A DNA stretch of 64,000 bases from positions 3,968,001 through 4,032,000 of the forward strand of contig JARUPY010000605.1 in NCBI GenBank assembly GCA_029817715.1. The letters are read 5' to 3'. This DNA is from Melastoma dodecandrum. Its lineage: Eukaryota; Streptophyta; Magnoliopsida; Myrtales; Melastomataceae. This document shows positions 46,174 through 55,573 of the stretch, one piece after another; position 1 is the first letter of the stretch; the number at the start of each line of letters is the position of its first letter. Below the pieces are notes generated by a model, which saw only the letters and a list, made by a program, of their open reading frames with translations, was not told the origin of the DNA and ran no database searches. The translations under genes were made by a program, and so were the position numbers.

Positions 46174-47121
46174 TGTTCGCGTACAGAACGGATCATGTCG
46201 GAAATATTTGACAAAGGACTCACAGGAATTGGATTGTGGTTGCCAGTAAGAAGATGCACAATTTTATTCAAAAACAGAATGCAAGTCTTACAATCTTGAC
46301 GAATTAAGAACAGGAGCTTACAGCCATAAAAAATGAAAAGGGGGCGAGTGGTGACAACGATGTGGAATCCTGTGACGGCGGAGAACTTGTGACGAAGGCC
46401 TTGGAAGCTCGCTCCGTCGGTGGCGGTCGCTGGCGGGAAGCTGTGATGAAAGCCCTACGAGCTCACTCCGTCGGTGGTGTCGTTGACGGGGGTTGACGGC
46501 AAAGGCCCTACGAGCTCACTCTATCGGTGGAAAGGGAATTGACCTATAAACCGGGTCAAGGTATCTAATTCCTAAGGTTGACGAACAAACTTCAGAGCTT
46601 TGGCTGTGTATGGTCGTGTCCTGTCTTGAAAAATTCCTCTGCTATTTATAGAGGACTTGTACGTGTTTAACACGTAGCAGATAGATCGTGTTGCAGATCG
46701 TGTTGTAGATCGTGATCCCTAATATCGTGGGAGTGTCTCAACAACTTCCTTGATCTGTGGGATCACGTTCATGGATATTAGGATCAGTTACGATCTTTAA
46801 CAAATGTGATTGAAAATAAATTTATTCCAACCTTGTCGACTTGACTGTACGGACTACGACCGACTTGGTCGACTTATCCAGAATTCCGTCGACTTGACCC
46901 TACTAGTAGACTTAGCTACTGTTGAGTCATCTTGGTTGACTTTGATTACCATATTCCTTCGTCGTGAGTCTACCTAGTCGACTCCGTTCATAAGTCGACC
47001 TAGTCGACTTCGTCATGGGTCGACCTAGACGGCTGTGTCTTGGGCCGACTCGGAATGTGACTTGAGTGATTGCTGGGTTTCTGTTCTAAGCCCAGGCCCA
47101 AAATTATTTGCCATGTCAACA
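46174..47121 (-). repeat. 5' LTR of the Tat-type element, full length
   Basis: 948 bp, from TGTTCGCG to GTCAACA, homologous along its length to 33586-34553. The TATA box lies at 46642-46651 (- strand). The GTCGACCTAGTCGAC minisatellite has one unit fewer than in the left LTR. Confidence 0.93.
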
Positions 47122-47126
47122 GAAAC
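47122..47126. other. Target-site duplication, right copy (GAAAC)
   Basis: GAAAC follows directly after ...GTCAACA of the right LTR and matches 33581-33585. Confidence 0.92.
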
Positions 47127-47274
47127 AATACCATGATTTATCCTTCTGCGAGCACCTCCGGAACGCTGAGGCCGTCGGAACCCACGAACCTCGTCGACAA
47201 GCACTCTGTCCTCCGAATGCAGCCGCACAGCAATTCAGCTTCCGGGTGCCAGATGGTAGGACAACGGTGGCCAT

Positions 47275-48303
47275 GGCTGCTGCCCTGCACCATTAAAAAA
47301 CACAACATTCCAAACCCATTACGACCACAGGAACCGAGAGAAAATTTCATAATCACCGGTGCTCAAGACACAAACTTTCAGGGGACAGCGAATTCTGGGA
47401 AATCACGGGGATGACGTGGTCGTGGGATTTGGCTTCTCTTGAAGGCGCGACTTGACAGGAGACCGAAAACGGCTCAAGAACAAGAACCCCGTGAAATACT
47501 ACGATCTCGGAAATTATTTCTTTCTGGGTGTCGAAAATTCTTTCTGGGTATTAACATTTCTTAACCCCTGACACCCCCAAATAAACAATTTTTTTTAAGA
47601 AATAAGAAGAAAAAAAAGTGATGGGCGAGAAGATCGGCTGCAAGCACGAGGCGCCACATCTCTTTACTGTGTGTACTTTTTACCTTATTTCTTTACGAGA
47701 GAATCCGCCCTTGAGGTTTATTCGGCATGCACTATGGTTAAAAATTTATTGAGTAACCACTTTAAATTAATATTTAAAATGTCGATTTTTTTTTCAAAAT
47801 GAGATTATTTTTTAAATATTAATTTGACGTTATTAATTAAAAACTTTTTAAATTAAGTATTTGATAATATAATTTACGGATCAACGTTAAAAAGTACTCA
47901 TAATACTTGAGAGTACGCCCGTATTATTTTCTTTTTCTTTATTTTAAAATAAATATACATCTTTTCTATGAATCTTTTTCTACTTTGTTCTTATTCGGTA
48001 ATAGTCTAGACGGGGGTTTTGGGATTGGATTCCCTGGCTTCTTTAGCCTTTCTGATAAAAGTCACATGATCTGGATGTTGGGTTAGTAAGGAATTGGGAA
48101 GAGAAGTTGGAGTACAAATCTGATGGGGAAGAAGAGGGCAAAGTGAAGATTGCCTAATTGTTGGTAGATAGGGGGGAGGATGTCAAGAGGGGGGTTGGTG
48201 TCTTTCTTCTCAACTGGTGGCCTACAAACATTCCCCAACTACATGAGGCTCCTACTACTTTTTCCAATCACATAGCATTTTAGAGAGGGAGATATTGGAG
48301 ATG
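47275..48303. other. 5' flank and presumed promoter of the AO gene
   Basis: This stretch lies between the AO start (- strand) and the MULE. No TATA box could be assigned with confidence. From about 47580 to 48000 it is AT-rich. No gene is supported. Confidence 0.45.
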
Positions 48304-48313
48304 CTTTTTTTTA
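48304..48313. other. MULE target-site duplication, left (CTTTTTTTTA)
   Basis: The same 10 bases follow the right end at 54788-54797. Low complexity leaves some uncertainty. Confidence 0.6.
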
Positions 48314-48412
48314 GAGTTTTGTATGGAAATACGGTTAGTTTTAAAGAAAATTTGCGAAATACGGTCCGAGTTTTGTAAAATACGATTTTACCGTCGAAGG
48401 GGCGTGTTACAA
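48314..48412 (+). repeat. MULE terminal inverted repeat, left
   Basis: Imperfect inverted match to 54688-54787, about 100 bp. The best-conserved parts are GAGTTTTGTA and the segment around TTTTACCGTCGAAGGGGCG. Confidence 0.8.
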
Positions 48413-48600
48413 AGGGGGGGGGGCGGTTTTAAAAACCCGCCTACATGTAGGGGCGAGTTCTCAAAATGCATTCTCCAGAGGCGGGTTTGAACCCGCCCCT
48501 CCAACACTTGGAGAAATTTTCGCGAAGTGTTGGGGGTTGTGGCGTCTGAAACCCGCCCCTTGATCATGTAAGGAAGGGGCGGGTTTTTCGACTTCATTTC
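48413..48600. repeat. Subterminal GGGGCGGGTTTT palindromic repeats, left
   Basis: Several copies of GGGGCGGGTTTxxxxAACCCGCCCC-type arms recur, each able to fold on itself. Related copies cluster at 54330-54660 near the other end. A G/C homopolymer starts the block (48413-48423). Confidence 0.75.
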
Positions 48601-48849
48601 GTGCGAAACCCTATCTCCTCCTCCGATGCCCGACGGCCTGCCACCCGACTTCCCGACCCCCGACACCCCACTTTCCTCCTGCTTCGACGCCCTCCTCAGA
48701 CGACCTACAACGACCGACTTCCTTCCTCTTCCCACGCCCTCCCATGCCCCCTCACGTCCCGGGCTCCTCCGACGCCCGACCCTCCACCCGCTCGCCTCCT
48801 TGTCACGACCCTTTGTCGTCACGGTAATTAATTTATGATTAGGTGATTT

Positions 48850-49080
48850 TGCCACTAATTTAGGTAAATTAAGGGTTTTGGTTAAAATTAGGTCAAATTA
48901 GGGTTTTTGTTTGAAATTAGGTCAAATTAGTGTATTTGGTTGGAATTAGGTTATATTAGTGTTTTTGGTTGAATTTAGGTCAAATTACAGTTTTTTGTTG
49001 AAATTAGGTTGATTTAGGATTAAGTTATCAAAAATTAGATTTAGTTGAAATTATGTCAATTTAGGATTTAGTTGAAAGTA
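48850..49080 (+). repeat. About 32-bp AT-rich tandem repeat
   Basis: About six to seven imperfect copies of AAATTAGGTCAAATTAGGG with a TTTTTGGTTG spacer. It lies in the leader between the left terminal repeat and the transposase frame. Confidence 0.75.
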
Positions 49081-49289
49081 TTTGAAAGTTTTGATATTTA
49101 GTTTATTTTTGTCGGAATTTCTTTATAATTTAGGTATTTATGTATAAATAGGTGTTTTGACGTTTGATAAATAATGTTTTGTTGTTTGAATTAGTTTAGT
49201 AATTAATGGTTTGTTGTTTGAATTTTTATAGGTCTTTGAAATTTTGAAGAAGCTATTCACTAAATTGTAAGTAGTATCTTATGTTTCAA

Positions 49290-51840
49290 TGTCACACGTT
49301 CATTTGTTGTTGTTTGTAAATGGGAAAGTTATTCATTGTAGTGAAGGAGTAGGTTATAATAGGGGTCCTATGAAACGTATAAAAGTGCCTTTTGATGTCG
49401 ATTATGTACAATTTGAAAGGGTTATTGCTCATGCAATGAGATTAAACGAAGCAGTAGGTTAGAAATATGTCATAGATATCCCGTTCCTTCGTATGGTTCT
49501 TCTGGCATAAAGTTTATACTAATACCCATCGGTGATGATGAGGATGTGAGGTTGTTGTGTGAGTTTGCTGCGTCAAATGGTGACCGCATTCAAGAAGTGT
49601 ATGTGATATCAATTTCTGGAAATTCTAACAATGAAGGGAGGCCTGTAAATTCAAGAAATAAGCATGGTAGTAACATTAGGTCGTAGGAGTGAATGTGGAT
49701 GAGGGGTTAAATGTTGTGCAAGAAAGAATGGAAAATTTCGAAGTTTAGTAGAAATATTCGTCAATTGGTACTGGTTAATGAAGGATGAAGCGGTTATGGT
49801 GGAATGATTTGGATTGTGAAAATGACGGAGCTGGAATGGATGATGCTAATGAGGAGGATGATTATGAAAAGGGTGACCTGTTTGAAGATTTAGAACGTGA
49901 TTTGGGCAATCAAGGAGTTTTAGATGAACCTATATATCGGCGATATGAGAATAATATCGTTGAATCAATAGTGAATTCCGATAATGACATCAATACTGTT
50001 GATGAAATGTTCAATAGTGTTGATTTGGAGAACGACGAAAATGTTATTAATGTAGGGGTTAATGAGGCTGGTTCGTCTAGGAAACGGTTGGAGAAACCTT
50101 TACCATTCTATCTAGACAGTGGGGATACTGGGAAGGTGACTTTCGAGGAGGAAGAGGTTGTGATGATGACGGACGATCCAGACTTTGTGGTTGAATTTCG
50201 TAAAGGGATGCGGTTCAAACATAAGAACCATCTCATTCATACGGTGAACACCTTCCATATCAAGAACCATTATAATGACGAAATTGTGGAATTAGATAAG
50301 AGTGTTTTGTTCTAAGTTTGGATCTGGTTACAAGTGAATATTACGCGCGATTCAACGTGCTTGTGACGATGAGTTAGAAATAACGATTGTTGGTGAGCCT
50401 CATACATGTTTAAATGCAATGCTTTTCCAAGATCATGATCGACTTAACTGTAACTTTATGGCTCCCTACTTTCGTACTTTTGTTAGAGAATCTCCTGAAT
50501 GAAAGTGTCGTTCCGTAGGAATGTAATAAAGGAGAGATTTGGGTACGAAGTAACTAGGAGACGCGTATGGGATGCAAAGAGGAAGGCAATTGCAGTTGAA
50601 TATGGCGAATGGGATGAATCTTATAATGAGTTGCCGCATCTTCTGAATGCAATAAGAATTGCAAACCCCGGAACAATTGTTGATTGGAGTGCGACTTATA
50701 ATCTTGGCGATGCGGAAGTATTCCACTTTCAGAAAGTGTTTTAGGCGTTCGGACAGTGTATTCAGGCATTCAAGCATTGTCGGCCAGTTGTAAGTATAGA
50801 TGACACATTTCTATATGGTAAATATAGGCATAAAGTCTTAGTTGCATGTTCTATGGACGGGGAGAACCATATCGTGCCGCTTACATTTGCACTGGTTGAT
50901 GAAGAAAGCTAAGATTCATTGAGTTGGTTCTTGAAATGCCTTAAGGGATATGTTGTCGGTGAAAGGACGGGAGGAGTATGCTTGATTTCCGACAGACATG
51001 CCGGCATTCAAGCGGCTGTGACTGATCCGCAGGTGGGTTGGACCCCGCCATTTGTGCATTGGCGGTTTTGTCTTAGATATATGGCAAGTAATTTCAATAC
51101 GAGATATAAAAATGTTGTTTGTAAATAGATGTTAATAGCCGTAGCGAGGAAATCGATAACTATGAAGAATAAGAACATTATGAGAAGCATGTTTGAATTA
51201 ATGCCAGAAGCTGGCAAGTTTTTCACCGAGAAGAATGAAGAGCAGCGGTGTTTGAGCCGGGATGGCTTTTATAGATATGGTCTTATGACTACGAATATGA
51301 GCGAGAGTTACAACTTTGTTATAAGAGGTACAAGAAATCTTCCTATTTATGCTCTTGTTAGGAAAATATGGTATAACTGCGTATCATATTGGATAGCTAG
51401 ACGGGATGATGCAGACTCTGCGTTGAAAATTGGCGAAAGTTTTACAGGTGCTTGTACAAATCGGTTATTCAAATCGATGGAGAAAGCCAAACGGTACGAA
51501 GTAGTGCTCCTTGATCGACAGGAGGGTAGATTTGACGTGAAAACTAGAGGAAATGATTGACTCAAGTATGTATGTCTTCAAGCGCGGAAATACAGCTGCA
51601 AGAAGTGGAAAATTTATCGCATTCCTTGTTCGCATGCTTTAGCATGTTATGCACACATGCTTGTAGTTCATATCACTGTCATTAGTCATTTCTACTCATT
51701 CAAGTGTCAGAAAGCCGTATATGCTTCGTGATGGCATTCTTTTGATTGCAAAGAAGAACGACCAAATTATCATTTTCCTCGAGTCAATCCCGACCCCATA
51801 AGAGTCAGACCACAAGGGCGTCCTAGGTCATCCCATATAC
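49290..51840 (+). pseudogene. MULE transposase (MuDR-type), broken
   Basis: An N-terminal PB1-like module (about 49300-49640: HLLLFVNGKVIHC, MKRIKVPFDVDYVQFERVI, then after a frame change GDDEDVRLLCEFAASNGDRIQEVYV) precedes an acidic segment and the MuDR DNA-binding region (49785-50315, FVVEFRKGMRFKHKNHLIHTV). The catalytic core follows (50499-51560) with SIDDTFLYGKYRHKVLVACSMDG, CLISDRHAGIQAAV and NMSESYNFVIRGTRNLPI. A SWIM-like CxHxxC end (about 51610-51650) and a zinc-knuckle tail (CGLCRKEGHNRCSC, about 51885-51926) come last. TAG at about 50742, TAA at about 50910 and TAG at about 51126 inactivate it. Confidence 0.87.
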
Positions 51841-52029
51841 GTAATTAAATGGATATCAAGAAGAAATCTAGGAAAACTAGTTGTGGGTTATGTAGAAAGG
51901 AAGGTCATAATCGATGTAGTTGTCCTAGTAGGAATCTTTTAAGTGCTTATTCAATGTTTAAATTATATATTGTTGTTTTTGTGCTTAAGTTGAGTTTTTA
52001 TTTAACCATTTCTATATTGTCTTACAGGA

Positions 52030-54120
52030 AAATGCGTCCAGGGCCAAGGAGGACAGACGTTCTTAATGCTCAAGGAGAGCATTGATCGACGGCTGTATGA
52101 GAAGCCGGATATAGTGTGGTATATCAACTTCTTTAGTTTAAACTCATTACATTATCTTTCATGTATTCAACTAATTTGTATTTTATTTACAGAACAGTGT
52201 TCTAACTTGCGTCGGGTAGAGAAATCACTCAAGGGAGTTGCCACCGACCCGAGGATGGATGTTTACCACCATCAGGCAGGATTCTACGGATTGGCTAAGC
52301 TTCCATTCATTTCCTTGGATTGGGCCCTTATCACAACCTTGATAGAACACTTGAGGCAGGAGACGCATACCTCCGTATGGTGCACGGTGAGATGACTGTC
52401 ACCCTACAGGATGTGGCCATTCAGCTAGGTTTGCCCGTAGATAGTGATGCGGTGATAACAGACACCTCCATATCTAATGAGGCAATATGTCTAGAGTTGT
52501 TGGGGCGGGTACCTAGGGGTGACAACATTAGGTCTAGTTGGATTAGACTTAGCTGGTTGGCCCAGAATTTTGCTGAGATTCTGATAGATGCCCCTGAGGA
52601 GGTGGTTATGATGCATACTAGGGCATATATTTTGCAGCTGCTTGGTGGGATGTTATTCACCACCAAGTCAGATAATTTAGTACACCTCTTCGGGTTGCCT
52701 CTGCTAGCGGACTTTGAAAGGGCAGGATAATATAATTGGGGTAGTGCCTGCCTAGCATGGCTATATAGGAGTTTGTGTAAGGCGGCTCACCACAAGGCTT
52801 CCCAGATAGAAGGCCCCTTCATATTGTTACAGATGCGGGATAGATTCCCGCACATAGCGCCGCTGAGACGTCAGAACCCATTTGTAGAGGAGATGCCTTT
52901 GAGCTACCGCTGGGCCGTTGCGAAGGATGTTCGCACGGTGACTACCCATATCCTTTCCTCCTACAGAGAGACCTTTCATAGGCAAAGTATGGATCAGGTA
53001 AACCTTACGATTCAATAAAGCAATTTCATTTCATTATATCGTATCTTCCTCACACATTCACATCGAAATATGCAAATTATTTGGCATCCTTTCCCGTAAG
53101 AGCTGATAGTCATGCTTCCAGAGTATTGCCGATCGGGAGCGGCTTTTTGCCGTGCCCGAATCCTTCTCATTTGCTTATACATCTTGGAGTGGCATTACCC
53201 GGATAGAGTGATCCGTCAGTTTGGCGATCAGCAGCTCGTGTCGGAGCAATGAGACACCAGCAAGGCCCTCCATCGGATGGATTTACGCGGAAGACTATGA
53301 AGAACTGGAGGGAGATGCATCGGGAGTTTGTGGAGCTGTGACAAAATCGGTTGAACAATGTCGTGCCCCTCGTTTGGGAGTCTCGCATTAAATACTCCAA
53401 ATGGTATGCGAGGCACAACAGACAATACATATCGCACATCGGCTCCATGCTAGGCACAATGGTAAGTCATTTACATTTTTCCATTTCATTTTTCAATTAT
53501 AACCTATATTCATTTATGTCGTGCTTATTTGTGATACTGATGAGGAATTTTCTAAAGATTAAGTTTCGGTCCGATCAGCCCGAGGCCGAGGAGTCTATGC
53601 AGATGATGAGGAAGTATGCACCAGTACGATTGCATGGTCGTACCGGCGGGTTGGAAGATCAACCTGCATACGAGTTCATGCCGCCACATGGTGGACAACA
53701 TATGGAGGAATATCATCCTCACATGAACGATGTGAAAGAGGAGCATGAAGATGAGGATGTGTCTCGGACATATGAGGACCCCGTATTTGACGAGGAGGGC
53801 CATGAAGTACGAGAAGACATGCTCATCTCGCAAGTTACACACATTGATGCCGATTACAACACACCTTACTTCGAGGTTGGGTCTAGCTCGACCCTAGGAG
53901 CTTCGATTAAAGGGGCGAGAGAATTCGGGTAAGTCCACTATAACTTTGATGTTCGTTTGAGTTAAACTCCCGTAACTCAACTAATAGAAGTTTTTCAGAT
54001 ACGACCATTCACAACAAGGAGAGAACCTTCTCAAATCACGCAACTGTAATCGGAGGATTCATCGGAGTAGCCTCACGTTCCAGATCCCGTCATCAAGCCT
54101 TATGTCAGGAGGAGGTCGAG
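52030..54120 (+). pseudogene. PMD (MAIN-like) gene inside the MULE, broken
   Basis: Translation begins MRPGPRRTDVLNAQGEH (52030 on), crosses an intron-like gap ending TTTACAG (about 52192), and gives CRRVEKSLKGVATDPRMDVYHHQAGFYGLAKLPFISLDWALITTLIE. After a frame change it reads GEMTVTLQDVAIQLGLPVDSD, WIRLSWLAQNF and AYILQLLGGMLFTTKSDNLVHLFGLPLLADFE. This is the PMD-C type of MAIN/MAIL1 and phosphatase-7-long-form-like proteins. TAA stops follow at about 52729 and 53017, and an acidic tail lies near 53600-53900. In Arabidopsis, MAIN and MAIL1 are needed for transposon silencing and meristem upkeep. This copy is disabled. Confidence 0.8.
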
Positions 54121-54329
54121 TAGGCGTAGGGGGAATTAGTGATGTTTGTAAACATTTGTAACACATGTACTCTGGGTTTTCTTATATTTGGATTGTACGG
54201 ATGTTTTCTTAATACATTTTGGGTTATTTTCATGTTATATTTATGTTTTCTGGATTGTGTTTCCATTTTACGTTTTTGTAACAGGGGTTTTTATGAATAT
54301 GAGTTTTGATTTAGTTTCATTTACTTGAG

Positions 54330-54660
54330 GGGCGGGTTCTTGTGGGGTTAAGTGAGGGGCGGGTTTTGAGAACCCGCTCCTTGTTGAGTTAAAGCGGGGC
54401 GGGTTCTCAAAACCCACCCATTATGAGTTATTGGAGGGGTAGGTTTTGAAAACTCGCCCCTTATTGAGTTACTAGAGGAACGGGTTTTGAAAACCCACCC
54501 CCTCATAGGCCAAAGTGTCCCCACTTTGGCGAAGATTTTGCCAAGTGTTGGAGGGGCGAGTTCTGCCTCTTTAGATAGAGGGCGGATTCCTCATGCCTTT
54601 CACCCGACCCCGCATAGAGGCGGGTTTTTAAAACCCGCCCATGCCTATTATACAAAATGC
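54330..54660. repeat. Subterminal GGGGCGGGTTTT palindromic repeats, right
   Basis: Five to six copies of a roughly 35-bp unit, GGGGCGGGTTTTGAAAACCC plus GCCCCTTATTGAGTTA, each containing its own inverted repeat. They mirror the cluster at the left end. Confidence 0.8.
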
Positions 54661-54687
54661 GTCTTCTTTGTAATTTGAGGAACGCAT

Positions 54688-54787
54688 TTTGAAAACGCGC
54701 CCTTTCGACGATAAAACCGTATTTGACGAAATTCGTACCGTATTTTATAAATTTTTTAAAAACCAATCGTTTTTTCGTACAAAACTC
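54688..54787 (-). repeat. MULE terminal inverted repeat, right
   Basis: Reverse complement of the left terminal repeat with scattered mismatches. Its outermost bases read GAGTTTTGTAC on the - strand. Confidence 0.8.
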
Positions 54788-54797
54788 CTTTTTTTTA

Positions 54798-55573
54798 GCG
54801 GTAAGAAGGACCCAAAAGTCCTGGCTGTATTGGTGAGAATTGGGACATCTACCTTGATAGCTAATGTGGGCCCAAAACAAAATAAGACTGGCCCATATTT
54901 TTCCCTTGAGGTCGTGTTGGGCCGAGGGATGATTGAATGTTCAATAACTCTTTCTCGTTTTTCTTTACTAATAAAAAAAAAAGGTAGCGTGGGAAGAAAT
55001 GTTTACATGACATGCAGCAGCTCACCGCCAGAAAAAAACAATATACTTACTGATTTCTGTTCCAAAATAGCTTCCGCCAAAAAATTACCGTAGTAATTAA
55101 AATTCGTTAAATAACCTCACTAAAATATGATTTCTTTTAAGGAATGAATTCATTGTTCTTTCCTTTTAAGATGGTTGACGACGTCCCAATTTTTATATAT
55201 GAGTTTGGGGTATTATTTTACAAAGTTGAAACAAAGTTTTATATTTATTTATAAAAAATATTTACAAAATACAATTTATAACTTTCGAAAATAATATAAA
55301 TAATTTTAAAATTTCTATTTATTAAGAAAATCGAATTAAAGTCCCATTTCAAGAACACGGTAGATTTGGCAGGAAATTGACTTATAAAATAAACGTATAA
55401 AATTCAATGTCAAAAATTTTTTTGGAAAATATTTCGCAGGGAAACTCGGAGAAGAAGGTGGTGACGGGGAACAAGGAACCCACGTTTGGAACCTTTCTTA
55501 CTACTATCTCGGACTCAAAAACTAACTTCCCCCTTCACTTTCCTCCTCCCGCAAAATCTCGTCGAACCTGGTG
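54798..55573. other. Upstream region of the OM47-like locus
   Basis: AT-rich spacer followed by a C/T-rich stretch (about 55500-55560) just before the first ATG. No other gene is seen. Confidence 0.45.

Larger units (their letters stand above)
33586..47121 (-). mobile_element. 13.5-kb Tat-type Ty3/gypsy retrotransposon inserted in the AO gene
   Basis: Two LTRs beginning TGTTCGCG and ending GTCAACA bound the element, which is flanked by the perfect 5-bp duplication GAAAC (33581-33585 and 47122-47126). Gag and pol read right to left. Near the right LTR is a primer-binding site, and against the left LTR is a polypurine tract, so the right LTR is the 5' one. The duplicated RNase H and the protein blocks fit the Tat lineage. 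Between integrase and the 3' LTR is a long gene on the opposite strand. Gag-pol has several point lesions, while the LTRs differ at only about 3% of sites over the stretch I compared (33961-34080 against its partner). This suggests a fairly recent insertion of an already defective or rapidly decayed copy. Confidence 0.95.
30098..47274 (-). pseudogene. AO: L-aspartate oxidase gene, first exon split by an LTR retrotransposon
   Basis: First enzyme of NAD synthesis from aspartate in plastids: FAD-dependent oxidation of L-aspartate to iminoaspartate, which quinolinate synthase then uses. Exons on the - strand: 5' part of exon 1, about 47122-47274; 3' part of exon 1, 33094-33585; then 32534-32776, 32141-32197, 31983-32063, 31239-31300 and 30098-31118. 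All joins after the insertion are in frame with GT-AG introns. Diagnostic blocks are FAVIGSGVAGLRYALEVAKHG (FAD-binding), ESNTNYAQGGVSA, GASFDHGEDGNLHLAREGGHS, QFHPTALADEG, ERFMPMYDERAELDPRDVVARS and GANRLASNSLLEALVFARRA. About 640 residues are open from just after the insertion to the stop. Upstream, ATGGCCACC (47272-47274) starts MATVVLPSGTRKLNCC, plausibly a transit peptide. However, its frame meets TGA right after the rejoined insertion site, so an extra indel, a small intron or another start must be assumed. Confidence 0.88.
48314..54787 (+). mobile_element. Mutator-like element (MULE) with transposase and PMD gene
   Basis: The termini are inverted copies: 48314-48412 against the reverse complement of 54688-54787, both beginning GAGTTTTGTA and both containing AATACGG, then TTTT-A-TCGTCGAA-GGGCG. 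They are flanked by a 10-bp direct repeat CTTTTTTTTA (48304-48313 and 54788-54797), within the 8-11 bp expected for Mutator. Because that repeat is T-rich it is weaker proof than usual. Inside are a MULE transposase and then a PMD gene on the same strand, both decayed. Subterminal palindromic GC-rich repeats mark both ends. Confidence 0.85.

Noticed and set aside
48388..48855. 155-codon - strand frame at the left end of the MULE
   Set aside because: It overlaps the terminal and subterminal GC-rich repeats. The composition explains the absence of stops.
54689..55093. 134-codon + strand frame beyond the MULE PMD gene
   Set aside because: It crosses the MULE right terminal repeat into flanking DNA and has low-complexity, non-conserved content.
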